Assembly (NCBI GenBank): GCA_026129335.1
Contig: JAHCIH010000002.1
Location: 88,320-152,319, forward strand
Source of the DNA: Anaerolineales bacterium
GTDB lineage: Bacteria > Chloroflexota > Anaerolineae > Anaerolineales > UBA11579
DNA length: 64,000 nt
Direction of reading: 5' to 3'
Part shown: one piece after another, positions 16,775 to 25,499 of the stretch
How the letters are laid out: every line of letters starts with the position of its first letter
How positions within the stretch are numbered: the stretch's first letter is position 1
Made by a program: the position numbers and the translations under genes
The notes under the pieces: model-generated
Told to the model about the DNA's origin: nothing
The model's database searches: none
Seen by the model: only the letters and a program-made list of their open reading frames with translations

Positions 16775-18379
16775 ATGCGCATCTTCAAGAACCTGACCCT
16801 GTATCACGCCGCCATCGCGCTGCTGCTGGCCGCCTTCCTGCTGTATGGCTGGGCGTTCATCCAACGCACCGTCATCGTGGTGGACGGGCAGCCGATGCAC
16901 GCCCTGTTCGACGACGCGATGATTTCGATGCAGTTCGCCAAGAACTTCGCCCGCGGCGACGGCCTGGTGTGGAACGCCGGCGGCGAACGCGTGGAAGGCT
17001 TCAGCAACCCGTTGTGGGTGCTGGTGATGGCTGTAGTACATCTCTTCCCCACCCCGCTCACCGAGACCAGCTTCTACATCAAGCTGATCAGCCTGGCTTG
17101 TCTGCTGGTCAACCTGTTGATGGTCAAGGGGTTGGCTGAGCACTTCTCAACCAATCGGCTGGTGGCGCTGGCGGCCGTCTTCCTGACCGCCTTCTACTTC
17201 CCGCTGAACAACTGGAGCCTGCAGGGCATGGAAGTTGGCCTGCAAGCGCTGCTGGTCAGCGCCGGGCTGCTGCTGGCCCTGCGCGCGCTGCAGGCCGGGC
17301 GCTTTCAGCCCTGGACCTACGTGCTGTTTGGCCTGGGCGTGCTGCTGCGCATGGACACCGCCGCCCCTGTGGTGGCCGCGGCGGCAATGCTGGCCTGGAT
17401 AGACCCGCAGCACCGCCGCCAGCACCTGGCCGGCGGGCTGGCCGCGGTGGGCGGCGTGCTGCTGGCGCTGACCCTGTGGCGGTTGGCCTACTACGGCGAC
17501 GCGCTGCCGAACACTTATTACCTCAAGCTGGGCACCGGTTCGACCATCTTGCGGGTCAGCATCGGCCTGCGCCGCTTGTGGGATTTCGTCTGGGCGTCCA
17601 ACTGGGCCATTTTCGCCCTGCCGCTGCTGCTGCCCGCCCTGGACAAACGCAGGGCCCTCTGGCCGCTGTACGCCGCGGTGCTGGCCCAGGTGGGCTACAG
17701 CGTATATGTGGGTGGAGATGCCTGGGAACACGTGGGCGGTGCCAACCGCTTCATCGCCGTGGTGATGCCGCTGTTCTTCGTGCTGTACAGCCACGCGCTG
17801 GGTGAGCTAACCGCTTTGGTGGTGGCCGCGGTCAAAGACAAGAGCGGCCGGGCGGCGCTGGTTGCCCAGGGGGCCATGCTGCTCTGGGTGGGTTTAAGTT
17901 TAGTCAACCTGAATACCCTCTTCGTGCAAAATGCTTTCCGCATGTGGACCTTGCAAAACAAGCCTGTCTTCGTATCCGGCACTGAGCGCTATGCCGGGAT
18001 GGGCTTGACCATAAAAGAAGTGACCACACCGCAGGCGACTGTGGCCCTGGTCACCGCCGGGAACATCCCGTACTTCGCAGAGCGGCCCAGCATCGATCTG
18101 CTCGGCAAGGTGGACCCGGTAATCGCCCGCTTGCCTGCCCGCCTGAACGCCAGCCTGTTCGAGCCGGGCAATTACCAGCCCGGGCACAACAAGTGGGACT
18201 ACGCCTATTCCATCGGGGTGCTCAGGCCGGACGTGGTCGCCCAAGTGATGGACGCCTCACAGGAAGAGGCCATGCCTTATCTAGTGGATTATGAAATGCA
18301 CTTGATTGAGGGCATCCCCTATTACTTCCGCAGCGACTCCCCACACGTGCGCTGGGAACTGCTGTCCCCCGAAAGCTAA
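16775..18379 (+). CDS. GT-C glycosyltransferase, AftB-like (tandem paralogue)
   Basis: 534 residues with the same plan as the gene before it: one membrane segment, then FDDAMISMQFAKNFARGDGL and ERVEGFSNPLWV, then a multi-pass core with LQGMEVGLQAL, NTYYLKLG and GGDAWEHVGGANRF, and a C-terminal soluble part with GHNKWDY. The two proteins align over their full length, so they arose by tandem duplication. It starts 1 base after the first one stops, so it is translated from the same message. Its TAA overlaps the TAG of the minus-strand Gfo/Idh gene by 4 bases, so the two transcripts collide here. Confidence 0.75.
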   Translation: MRIFKNLTLYHAAIALLLAAFLLYGWAFIQRTVIVVDGQPMHALFDDAMISMQFAKNFARGDGLVWNAGGERVEGFSNPLWVLVMAVVHLFPTPLTETSFYIKLISLACLLVNLLMVKGLAEHFSTNRLVALAAVFLTAFYFPLNNWSLQGMEVGLQALLVSAGLLLALRALQAGRFQPWTYVLFGLGVLLRMDTAAPVVAAAAMLAWIDPQHRRQHLAGGLAAVGGVLLALTLWRLAYYGDALPNTYYLKLGTGSTILRVSIGLRRLWDFVWASNWAIFALPLLLPALDKRRALWPLYAAVLAQVGYSVYVGGDAWEHVGGANRFIAVVMPLFFVLYSHALGELTALVVAAVKDKSGRAALVAQGAMLLWVGLSLVNLNTLFVQNAFRMWTLQNKPVFVSGTERYAGMGLTIKEVTTPQATVALVTAGNIPYFAERPSIDLLGKVDPVIARLPARLNASLFEPGNYQPGHNKWDYAYSIGVLRPDVVAQVMDASQEEAMPYLVDYEMHLIEGIPYYFRSDSPHVRWELLSPES

Positions 18380-19362
18380 ACCAACTCGACCCGGCGGCCT
18401 TCGGCCGCCGAGCGGTGCACCGCCTCAACGATGCGCTGCGCCTGGATGCCGTCCTCCAGCGTGCACAGCGGAGCCGCCTCGCCGCGAGCCACAGCGGTGA
18501 AGTGGCGTATCTCGTCCAGGAACATGTCGTTGCGGTCGAAACCGGCCGGCGCGGGAAACTCGCGGCTGCCGCCGCTGGCGGGCTGCACGCGCAGCAGCCC
18601 GTTGGTCGCATCCCAATGCAGCGACCCCTCACTGCAAACCACCTCCAGCCAGTGGGCAGCAGGGCGTTGCAAATAGTTGAGCTGCACCGAGGCCAGCGCG
18701 CCGTTGGCCATCTCCAGGCCAACCTCGGCCTGATCTTCCACTTCGATGTCCAACTGGCCGCTGCGGCGTGTGATGGCCCACAGAGAGCCCACATCGCCCA
18801 GCAACCAGCGCAAGTAATCGAACGGGTGGCATAAGGTGAGCACCACGCCGCCGCCCAGGTCGCTGCGGGCGCTGTAGCCCTGGCGGTAGTCCTCCCAGGG
18901 ATGCCAGCCCGGCAGGTATTCGCCCCAGTGGGCGCGGGCGGACAGGGGTTCGCCCAGTTCGCCGGAGGCGAGTACTTCGGCAGCCTGCTGCAAGCCGGGA
19001 TGGAAACGGTATTGGAAGCCGACCAACGCGCCCCCGCCGCCCGCCACCAGAGCAGCTTGCAGCTCAGCGACGCGGTCAAGAGAATGCGAGATCGGCTTTT
19101 CGAGCAGCAGGTGGCAGCCGGCTTCGGCGGCCGGGATGGCTACGTCCAGGTGCAGGGCGGTGGGGTTGGCCACGACCACCGCATCCGGCTTATGCGCCAG
19201 CGCAGCCGCCAGGTCGTTCTCGACCACAAAGCCGTCCAGTTCCTCATCAGGCAGCGAGCCGCTGCGCGTGCGATAGAAGAGGATGTCTTTCTCGCCGAGG
19301 GTTTTGAGGTTGTGGAAATGGCGGCGGCCGATGGAGCCGAAGCCGGCGATTAGGAACTTCAC
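18376..19362 (-). CDS. Gfo/Idh/MocA family oxidoreductase
   Basis: About 328 residues from a GTG at 19362 that shares one base with the TAG of the sulfotransferase gene; the open frame extends upstream but would overlap it. The N-terminal Rossmann motif is LIAGFGSIGRRHF, EKPISHSL contains the family catalytic-region Lys (EKP), and GGGVVLTLCHPFDYL supplies the conserved His. Such enzymes oxidise or reduce sugar nucleotides or sugars with NAD(P), for example at C-3. It is the last gene of the long minus-strand unit C. The substrate is unknown. Confidence 0.85.
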   Translation of the reverse strand: MKFLIAGFGSIGRRHFHNLKTLGEKDILFYRTRSGSLPDEELDGFVVENDLAAALAHKPDAVVVANPTALHLDVAIPAAEAGCHLLLEKPISHSLDRVAELQAALVAGGGGALVGFQYRFHPGLQQAAEVLASGELGEPLSARAHWGEYLPGWHPWEDYRQGYSARSDLGGGVVLTLCHPFDYLRWLLGDVGSLWAITRRSGQLDIEVEDQAEVGLEMANGALASVQLNYLQRPAAHWLEVVCSEGSLHWDATNGLLRVQPASGGSREFPAPAGFDRNDMFLDEIRHFTAVARGEAAPLCTLEDGIQAQRIVEAVHRSAAEGRRVELV

Positions 19363-20384
19363 TACCAGTCCTGGTCTTGCTCGTAGCCCCAAGTGACGAG
19401 CATGGAGCCGGCGGTCTCTTTGAAAAGCTGCTTGTCCCTTGCGGTGAACAGCTGCTTCCAGGAGCCGCGCTTGCCCTTCTCCAGCGCCGAGGCCAGTTCG
19501 GGCGCTTTCTGGCTCTGCCAGTCGGCATCCGGGTTTTGGCCCATCTCAGCTTGCACACGGGGTTCGAGGGTTTCAGGGTTTACGCCTAAAAAAGTCCACA
19601 GTTTGGAGAGCATTTCGTAGGGCCGCGCCAATAAATCCTCATAGCGCAGTGAAAAATAGCGCGCGCCATACAACTGGTGGCCCAGCCGGTCGGTCTCGGT
19701 GACATTATCTACCCAGCTCTGCGCCATGCTTTTGAGCGCCTGAGGGGTGAACACAGAGCGCTCCCCGGCCAGGAAAGGCTCAGGATCACTGGCGAAATCA
19801 TCGCGCAGTTTCAAGTCCGTCTTGTTGAGGAACTGCGCGCCGTCGATGAAATTCTGGAAACGGTGTGAGACCAGCGTGTCGCGGCCGTCACGCACAATGT
19901 TGACCAGGCTGGCATCGGGGTACAGGCGATGCATCTCGCTGACCGCCTTGCCGCCCAGCAGCACGTTGGGGCTCTTGTCGCCGACCACCTGTTTGCCCTC
20001 GCGCAAAGCATCGCGCTCCAGGATGTAGTCGCTCATCGCCCGCAGGGCCACCGGGGACATGTCCCGGCCGCGGTTCCAGCGGTTGCTGCGCCGGGCCAGC
20101 CAGTCTTCGTATTTCCTGTCAGCGAGGATGCCGCTGAGCAGCGGGGGGCGGGTGAAGAAGTGCGCCTGCCAGTTGCAGTGCACATCGGGGTGCACGCGCA
20201 CCAGGCGGGCCAGCAGCGTGGTTCCGGAGCGAGCATGCCCGAAGATGAAGAACTTGGGCATGGGGAAGAACTGCTGGATTTCGGCCAGATCTTCCGGGTG
20301 GATGGGCGGCACCTCGCGCAGGTCGCCGGCATCGGCCTGGCCGGTGAGTAGCAAGCGCAGGGCGCGCTGGATGCGGTTGCTCAT
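19362..20384 (-). CDS. Sulfotransferase family protein
   Basis: 340 residues from the ATG at 20384, overlapping the upstream stop by 4 bases. GHARSGTT at 49-56 is the 5'-phosphosulfate loop and VRDGRDTLVSHRF the 3'-phosphate site, both complete. The first 40 residues (LREVPPIHPEDL) form a charged N-terminal extension. It is the second PAPS-dependent enzyme of the locus and shares its ending (YEQDQDW) with the one at 3815. It probably adds sulfate to a sugar of the glycan built by the flanking transferases. Confidence 0.9.
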   Translation of the reverse strand: MSNRIQRALRLLLTGQADAGDLREVPPIHPEDLAEIQQFFPMPKFFIFGHARSGTTLLARLVRVHPDVHCNWQAHFFTRPPLLSGILADRKYEDWLARRSNRWNRGRDMSPVALRAMSDYILERDALREGKQVVGDKSPNVLLGGKAVSEMHRLYPDASLVNIVRDGRDTLVSHRFQNFIDGAQFLNKTDLKLRDDFASDPEPFLAGERSVFTPQALKSMAQSWVDNVTETDRLGHQLYGARYFSLRYEDLLARPYEMLSKLWTFLGVNPETLEPRVQAEMGQNPDADWQSQKAPELASALEKGKRGSWKQLFTARDKQLFKETAGSMLVTWGYEQDQDW

Positions 20385-21817
20385 GGCCGCTGTCCCAATC
20401 GCGAGAGCAGGTATTCTGCGGTGCGCCGGCCCGCGCCGCCATCGGTGAAGGTGCACTCGCGCTCCACGAAGGCATCGCGCTCGGCCTGGTCGGCCTGCGG
20501 GTCTTGCAGATAATGGTTGATGGCCGCGGCCAACTCGGCGGGCGTGTAGGCCACGCGCCCCGCGCCGGACTGGCGGAAGCGCGAGTGGGTGGGCCAATCA
20601 CCGATGCGCGACAGCGGCAGGGTGAACTTGCCCGGCCAGCCGACCGGCGAATCAATGCAGGCGCTGACCACCGGGCGGCCCTGCACCGAGGCTTCCACCA
20701 CCATCGTTGAATACACGGTCAGAAACACGTCGGAATAGGCCATCATGGATGCTTTTTCGGGCATATCTTCCCCCGAATAATAGCCCAAAGAGCCGCCGAG
20801 GGGCACCGGTTCGACTACGTGAACATGGGGCATGCGCGCCGCCAGAGCGCGGATTTGTTCGCGCTCGGCGGCGAAGCGTTCCACATCCATGAAGTGGTTG
20901 GGGTGCAGGCGGATGAGCAACTGACTGGGGGCGGCCAGCCGATCATTGGCGACCAGTTCCGCCAGGGCTTCGATATTTTGGATGTTGGGCGAAAAGGTGA
21001 TGAAGCTGCTGGCGTAGGCGATCAGCTTGCGCTTCGGGTCCAGCCCGTGTTGGGCGAAGTATTGCTCGCGGGGCAATAACCACTCGTCGCGGAAATAGCC
21101 ATCGTAGGAGGGGATGCCGCCGATGTGTACGCGCTCCGGGTCCCAGTCGGAGCCCTGTACAAGTTCGTCTTTCTGCAGCTCGGACCAGCAGGTGATCCAG
21201 TCCACCGGCGCGCCGGGCAGGCTATAGCTGCTGCTGTTGTCCCAGCCCACGATGACCGCGGCGGTGGGCACGCGACGAGCAGCCGCCTCACGCAGCAGGT
21301 AGCGGTCGTGGCGCCAGCCGGGCGTGCTGGCCACGACCAGCTCAGGCTGGTACCTGGCAAACAGGTCGGCATAGATGTTCGGGGTGAAGCGCTGCTGGGC
21401 ACGCACCAGGGCGCGCCGCGCAGGGCGCCATGACCGCAGGGCAGCAACGGCCAACTGCATGAACCGGAACAGCCGCTTACGGCGCGGCCCCGCTTCGGCG
21501 CGTACCTGCTGGATGTAGCTCTCCACCGCCTCGAGGTTGATGCGCCTCGACGCGCCGGCCCGGCGCAGAAAGTCCAGCCACCATTGCCAGAAAGGGGACA
21601 CGGTTTTGAAATACGCCTCGGCCTGCGCCAAGCGCAAACCCTCGATAATCAGGCCCGGGCGGCCAAAACGGCGGTTGATCTGCTCCACCAGGCCATCGTC
21701 GGTCAGCAGCACCACCTCGACGCCTGCTTCGAGCAAAGTGCTCAGGACGTCGCTCTGCAGGAAATAGACCACCGCCAGCCCATGGTCGGCGCTGATGAAG
21801 ATACGGGACTTGGCCAT
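20381..21817 (-). CDS. GT-B transferase, CDP-glycerol glycerophosphotransferase-like
   Basis: 478 residues. The N-terminal domain begins RIFISADHGLAVVYFLQSD, like other nucleotide-sugar GT-B folds. The C-terminal domain has LLIRLHPNHFMDVERF followed by DVFLTVYSTMVVEASVQGRP, the HP and S/T motifs of the glycerophosphotransferase/capsule transferase superfamily. No membrane segment is evident. It lies two bases downstream of a GT2 gene and overlaps the sulfotransferase gene. It could transfer a sugar or a glycerol-phosphate unit; the sequence does not say which. Confidence 0.65.
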   Translation of the reverse strand: MAKSRIFISADHGLAVVYFLQSDVLSTLLEAGVEVVLLTDDGLVEQINRRFGRPGLIIEGLRLAQAEAYFKTVSPFWQWWLDFLRRAGASRRINLEAVESYIQQVRAEAGPRRKRLFRFMQLAVAALRSWRPARRALVRAQQRFTPNIYADLFARYQPELVVASTPGWRHDRYLLREAAARRVPTAAVIVGWDNSSSYSLPGAPVDWITCWSELQKDELVQGSDWDPERVHIGGIPSYDGYFRDEWLLPREQYFAQHGLDPKRKLIAYASSFITFSPNIQNIEALAELVANDRLAAPSQLLIRLHPNHFMDVERFAAEREQIRALAARMPHVHVVEPVPLGGSLGYYSGEDMPEKASMMAYSDVFLTVYSTMVVEASVQGRPVVSACIDSPVGWPGKFTLPLSRIGDWPTHSRFRQSGAGRVAYTPAELAAAINHYLQDPQADQAERDAFVERECTFTDGGAGRRTAEYLLSRLGQRP

Positions 21818-21819
21818 TC

Positions 21820-22791
21820 TCAGTTGCGATGGAGCCGGTCAAAGCTCCAGCCGTGAATCCTTTGCAGAAGTTTGCGCAGCGGCCCCCAGCGCCAGATACC
21901 GGCGCTTTGGGCGGGTTTTTCGGCGCGAGACAGTGCCTGGTCTGGGCCACCCGGCAGATCTTCGTGACTCGGCAGCGTATTGCCCATGTGCTGCACATGC
22001 CACTCGGCGGTGCACAGGCGCAGGTAACCCGCCTTGTTCATCGACTCGTCCAGCAGGCGCACGCGGCCCATCGGCCGCTCGGCGGGGATGGGCAGCACCG
22101 CCTGCAGGGCGGCTTTGGGGGCGGTGAACTGGAAGTGCGCTGCACCGGCGTAATAGTGGCGGCCTTTGGCGCTCAAGCGTATCGCCTGGTTCTGCGCGTA
22201 GAATTCGCGCGCCTGTTCCTGGGTATCGCCCAGGCTGCGAGCGTGCCGCCAAAAATCCTCCCAGGGCAGTAACTCGCCGCGCTCTAACTTGATACCGCGC
22301 TGGCGCTTTGCCCAGCTGAGCGTGGCGCTGGAGTATTTCTGGGGGACGAGCATGGGCATGGCGGTGACCATGCCAGCTTTGGGGAAGGCACGCAGCGCAT
22401 CCAAGCTGGCTTGCAGCCAGCCTGGATGGAAGTAGACGTCGCTGTCCGCATAGGCGACCGCCTCGCCCGGCGCGGCGGCGAAAGCCGCATTCCAAGCGGC
22501 CGGCTTGCCCAAATTGCGCTCGGAAAGCCAGAGGTGCTGGATGCGCCCCGCAGCCTGTTCTGCCAGCAGATACTCGCGCACTGCAGCGCAGCTGCCGTTG
22601 TCGAAGACCAGCAGATCGTATTCGCCCTGCGGGGTGTTGGCCTGCAGGCTGCCCAGACAAAGCTTGAGCACCTCCAGGCTTTCGGCGTAATAGCCGCTGA
22701 GGAAGGGGATGTAGACCAGCACCACCACCGTCACCGGGGCGGGGGGCGGGATGTGCTCCACAGACTTGACCGGGTTTTGGCCGATGCGCAT
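21820..22791 (-). CDS. Glycosyltransferase family 2
   Basis: 323 residues with a GT-A core: VTVVVLVYIPFLSGYY, LLVFDNGSC, NLGKPAAWNAAF and the metal-binding AYADSDVYF (DSD). The stretch after residue 150 is specific to this protein and ends in a basic C-terminus. The start shares one base with the stop of the next gene upstream (TAATG). It is probably a cytoplasmic sugar transferase working with the similar protein at 22791. Donor and acceptor are unknown. Confidence 0.8.
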   Translation of the reverse strand: MRIGQNPVKSVEHIPPPAPVTVVVLVYIPFLSGYYAESLEVLKLCLGSLQANTPQGEYDLLVFDNGSCAAVREYLLAEQAAGRIQHLWLSERNLGKPAAWNAAFAAAPGEAVAYADSDVYFHPGWLQASLDALRAFPKAGMVTAMPMLVPQKYSSATLSWAKRQRGIKLERGELLPWEDFWRHARSLGDTQEQAREFYAQNQAIRLSAKGRHYYAGAAHFQFTAPKAALQAVLPIPAERPMGRVRLLDESMNKAGYLRLCTAEWHVQHMGNTLPSHEDLPGGPDQALSRAEKPAQSAGIWRWGPLRKLLQRIHGWSFDRLHRN

Positions 22792-23699
22792 TATCCGGCT
22801 CCTGTGTGGGTCAGCCTGCGGCGCAGTTGGCGCAGCAGGATCAGCAAACGCCAGCGCAGCCCGCTGCCTTCCAACTCATCCGGCTGCAGCCAGCGCTCCA
22901 GGCCGCGAAGGAAGCGCACCAGGCTCCAGGGGGCCTGCTGCACGCGGCCGCCCACCAGGCGGTGGCGCAGTTCCATCAGTGTGTACATTTTGCGCCAGCC
23001 GCCGGCCAGATCGGCATTCTCAAAGGTCTCGGGGTGCCGCTGATGGCCTTCGCCTTTGGAGAGGTGTGCATAGTCATGGTTCTGATGCACCACGGTCAGA
23101 TCAGCGCTGGCGTTGATGTCCATCCAGGGCTGCTGTACGGCATGGTAGATCATCCAATTGTCCCAGCCGGCACGACCGATGGCGAAGTCGGGAATCTCGC
23201 TGTAAAGGTGGCGAGGAAAGAGAAAGTAATCGCTGCCACCCTCAGGATGCAGGCGGCCGCGGGTAGCCACTTCGGCGCGCAGGCGTGCGGGCCAGCCGGA
23301 GACAAAGTCCAATTCGCTGCGCAGCTCCAAATCGTAGCGCTGGCCCATCAGCACGAATTCAGCGAACTGCTCGCGGACCTTGAGGGCCAACGGCAGCGTC
23401 TCGGGGAAGAAGATGATGTCGGTATTGCTGAAGAGCAGCAGCTCCCCCTGGGCGGCCTCCCGTGCCGCCTGGAAGATGGCGCTAACCAGCGGCGTGCCGT
23501 GTTGGTTGCGGGAGACTGCCCGGATGTGGGTCACGCCCAATTCATGGGCGGCCCCGGCCAGGCCGGGTTCGTCGCCAATCAGCAGCACTTCCACCTCCGA
23601 GCCCATCTGGAGCCAGGAGCGGATGGCGTTGCGCTGGATGGTGCCGATGTGCACATCACTGAACGGCTTGGGGGCGGAGAACACGGTCAGCTTCTTCAT
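22791..23699 (-). CDS. GT-A fold glycosyltransferase-like protein
   Basis: 302 residues. It begins KKLTVFSAPKPFSDVHIGTIQRN and contains LLIGDEPG, LLLFSNTDIIFF (an NTD in the DxD position) and GGSDYFLFPRHLY. This pattern matches a GT-A-like family often annotated only as hypothetical in glycan loci, with relatives in plants and bacteria. It overlaps the SpsF-like gene upstream by 4 bases and the GT2 gene downstream by 1. It is likely a transferase but more divergent than the GT2 proteins nearby. Confidence 0.6.
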   Translation of the reverse strand: MKKLTVFSAPKPFSDVHIGTIQRNAIRSWLQMGSEVEVLLIGDEPGLAGAAHELGVTHIRAVSRNQHGTPLVSAIFQAAREAAQGELLLFSNTDIIFFPETLPLALKVREQFAEFVLMGQRYDLELRSELDFVSGWPARLRAEVATRGRLHPEGGSDYFLFPRHLYSEIPDFAIGRAGWDNWMIYHAVQQPWMDINASADLTVVHQNHDYAHLSKGEGHQRHPETFENADLAGGWRKMYTLMELRHRLVGGRVQQAPWSLVRFLRGLERWLQPDELEGSGLRWRLLILLRQLRRRLTHTGAG

Positions 23700-24454
23700 C
23701 GGCGCGAGTCCACATCATATTGGCTTTTGTGCTGCACGCCGGCGTTTATCTGTGCCAACTCAGGCTGTTCTTCGAACAAGCGGAGTACGTCGCCCCAGGC
23801 AAATGTGTCGTCCGGGAAGTGCGCCACCACTTTGCGCAGCAGTTCCAGATCCTCGGGCGTGTCCACCGTCCAGCGGTAGTGGCCATAGTCCGGGTTGTGT
23901 TGGATGTGCAGGATGCTGAAGCGCTCTGGGTTCTCGTAGAAGAAAGGCATCACGTGCTCGCGCTGGTGCGGTTCTTGCGCTTCACGCCAGGCGGTTTCCA
24001 GCGCGGCGCGGGTGCAATATTCGGCATCCAACCCAATCGGGATGGTGCGTTCGCCAGGCAGGCGGTTGGCGGCAAAATCCAGCGGCGGCTGGGCTGCGAG
24101 AAAGACACCCAGGTTTTCATCCAGCATCTGTGGGTCGACCAGTGGGCAGTCGCCGGTCAGGCGCACGATGACATCCGCCCCGCTCTCTTGCGCGGCCTGA
24201 TGGTAGCGATCGAGCACATCGTGCAGGCTGCCGCGGCTGCAGGGCAGGCCAGCCGCCTCGCAGAATTCGGCGATGGCGTCGTCTTCTGCGCCCACAGATG
24301 TGGCCACCCACACCTGGTGGATGCGCTGCGCTCGCGCTGCCCGGCGGGCGACCCAGGCCAGCACGGGCTGGCCGCCCAGATCGGCCAGCACTTTGCTGGG
24401 CAGCCGGCTGGAGGCCATGCGCGCCTGGATGATGGCGACCACTTTGCGGGACAT
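23696..24454 (-). CDS. SpsF-like cytidylyltransferase family protein
   Basis: 252 residues with the nucleotidyltransferase signature AIIQARMASSRLPSKVLADL and RLTGDCPLVDP, typical of the SpsF/PseF-related group. It also has YRWTVDTPEDL near the C-terminus. In Bacillus subtilis the relative SpsF lies beside the NeuB-like SpsE, and in pseudaminic acid pathways PseF makes the CMP-sugar. Here a full-length NeuB/PseI-like gene is only one gene away, so CMP activation of that product is the likely job. It is the third cytidylyltransferase of the window. Confidence 0.8.
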   Translation of the reverse strand: MSRKVVAIIQARMASSRLPSKVLADLGGQPVLAWVARRAARAQRIHQVWVATSVGAEDDAIAEFCEAAGLPCSRGSLHDVLDRYHQAAQESGADVIVRLTGDCPLVDPQMLDENLGVFLAAQPPLDFAANRLPGERTIPIGLDAEYCTRAALETAWREAQEPHQREHVMPFFYENPERFSILHIQHNPDYGHYRWTVDTPEDLELLRKVVAHFPDDTFAWGDVLRLFEEQPELAQINAGVQHKSQYDVDSRR

Positions 24455-25494
24455 CAGGCACCCAGCGCCATTTCGTAGGCCCGCTGCAAGCCAAGTTTAT
24501 TGCGCGACCAGTCGGCGCGTTCTTCGGCGATGCGCCGCGCAGTCTGAGCCGCCTGGGGCAGGTCTTCGCTGTTCATCGCCGAGAGGATGGCGGCGGCCAG
24601 GGCATCCTGGTTGCCGACCGGGAAGAACCAACCTTGCTGCACCCATTCACGATTCGAGGGAATATCGGATACGGCGACGGGTAGCCCGCTGGCCAGCGCT
24701 TCTATCAGGGATACCGAAGAGCCGTCACTGTGCGAGGCACTGAGGTAGAGATCCGCGGCGCGGTAATAGGCGGGCAAGTCTGCCTGGGGAACGGCGCCGG
24801 GCAGGTGCACCCGCTCGGCAAGGCCGGAGCGAGCCAGCAGGCTTTCAAAGCGGGCGGCCAGGCTGCCGCCGCCGGGCATCAGCAGGCGCAGGCGCGGCTG
24901 GCTGGGCGCGAGGGCCAGGAAGGCGCGCAGCACTACCTCGGAGCCGTATAACGCTTCCCAGGCGCGCAAGTGCAGCACTACGAAGGCATCTTCCCAGCCC
25001 AAACGGGCGCGCAGGCCGCCGTCGCCCCCGGCCGGGTTGAAGCGCTGCAAGTCGACACCCCAGGGGAACTGGACGATGCGCTCAACGGGAAAAGCCAGCT
25101 CAGCAGCCGCATCGGCCACCGCCTGGCAGTCTGCGATGAGCACATCGGCAGCGCGCAGCGCCTTGCGCACGCGCCGGCGGGCGAACCAATTGCGCCGGGC
25201 GGTGTGCAGGATGTCCGAGCCCCAGGACATGGCCACCAGAGGATGGAAGCCGGTCTGGGCGGCCTGGTAAGCGCGGGTATGCAGCGGCCCGGCGTGGACG
25301 ACATCCGGTTGGAAATCGTGGATGGTCGCGTGCAGTTCTCCCTCCGCAAAGGAGACGCTCTCAGGAAGCGCATGGCCTTTCACCTCATCCGCCTTTGCGC
25401 CCCAAAACAAGGCTTGATGGCCGGCCTCGGAAATGGCGGCCAAGAAGCGCTGGTCGTGCGGGCCATACTGCTCACTGACATACAGGATCTTCAT
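24454..25494 (-). CDS. Glycosyltransferase family 4 (GT-B)
   Basis: 346 residues from the ATG at 25494. The N-terminal domain begins KILYVSEQYGPHDQRFL. The C-terminal domain holds LHLRAWEALYGSEV, RLRLLMPGGG and the donor-binding SHSDGSSVSLIEALASGLPV with the family Glu. No membrane segment is seen. It sits between the NeuB/PseI-like gene and the SpsF-like gene, 5 bases from the former, which suggests it may use or accept the nonulosonic acid. That link is inference from position only. Confidence 0.85.
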   Translation of the reverse strand: MKILYVSEQYGPHDQRFLAAISEAGHQALFWGAKADEVKGHALPESVSFAEGELHATIHDFQPDVVHAGPLHTRAYQAAQTGFHPLVAMSWGSDILHTARRNWFARRRVRKALRAADVLIADCQAVADAAAELAFPVERIVQFPWGVDLQRFNPAGGDGGLRARLGWEDAFVVLHLRAWEALYGSEVVLRAFLALAPSQPRLRLLMPGGGSLAARFESLLARSGLAERVHLPGAVPQADLPAYYRAADLYLSASHSDGSSVSLIEALASGLPVAVSDIPSNREWVQQGWFFPVGNQDALAAAILSAMNSEDLPQAAQTARRIAEERADWSRNKLGLQRAYEMALGA

Positions 25495-25499
25495 GCGCG

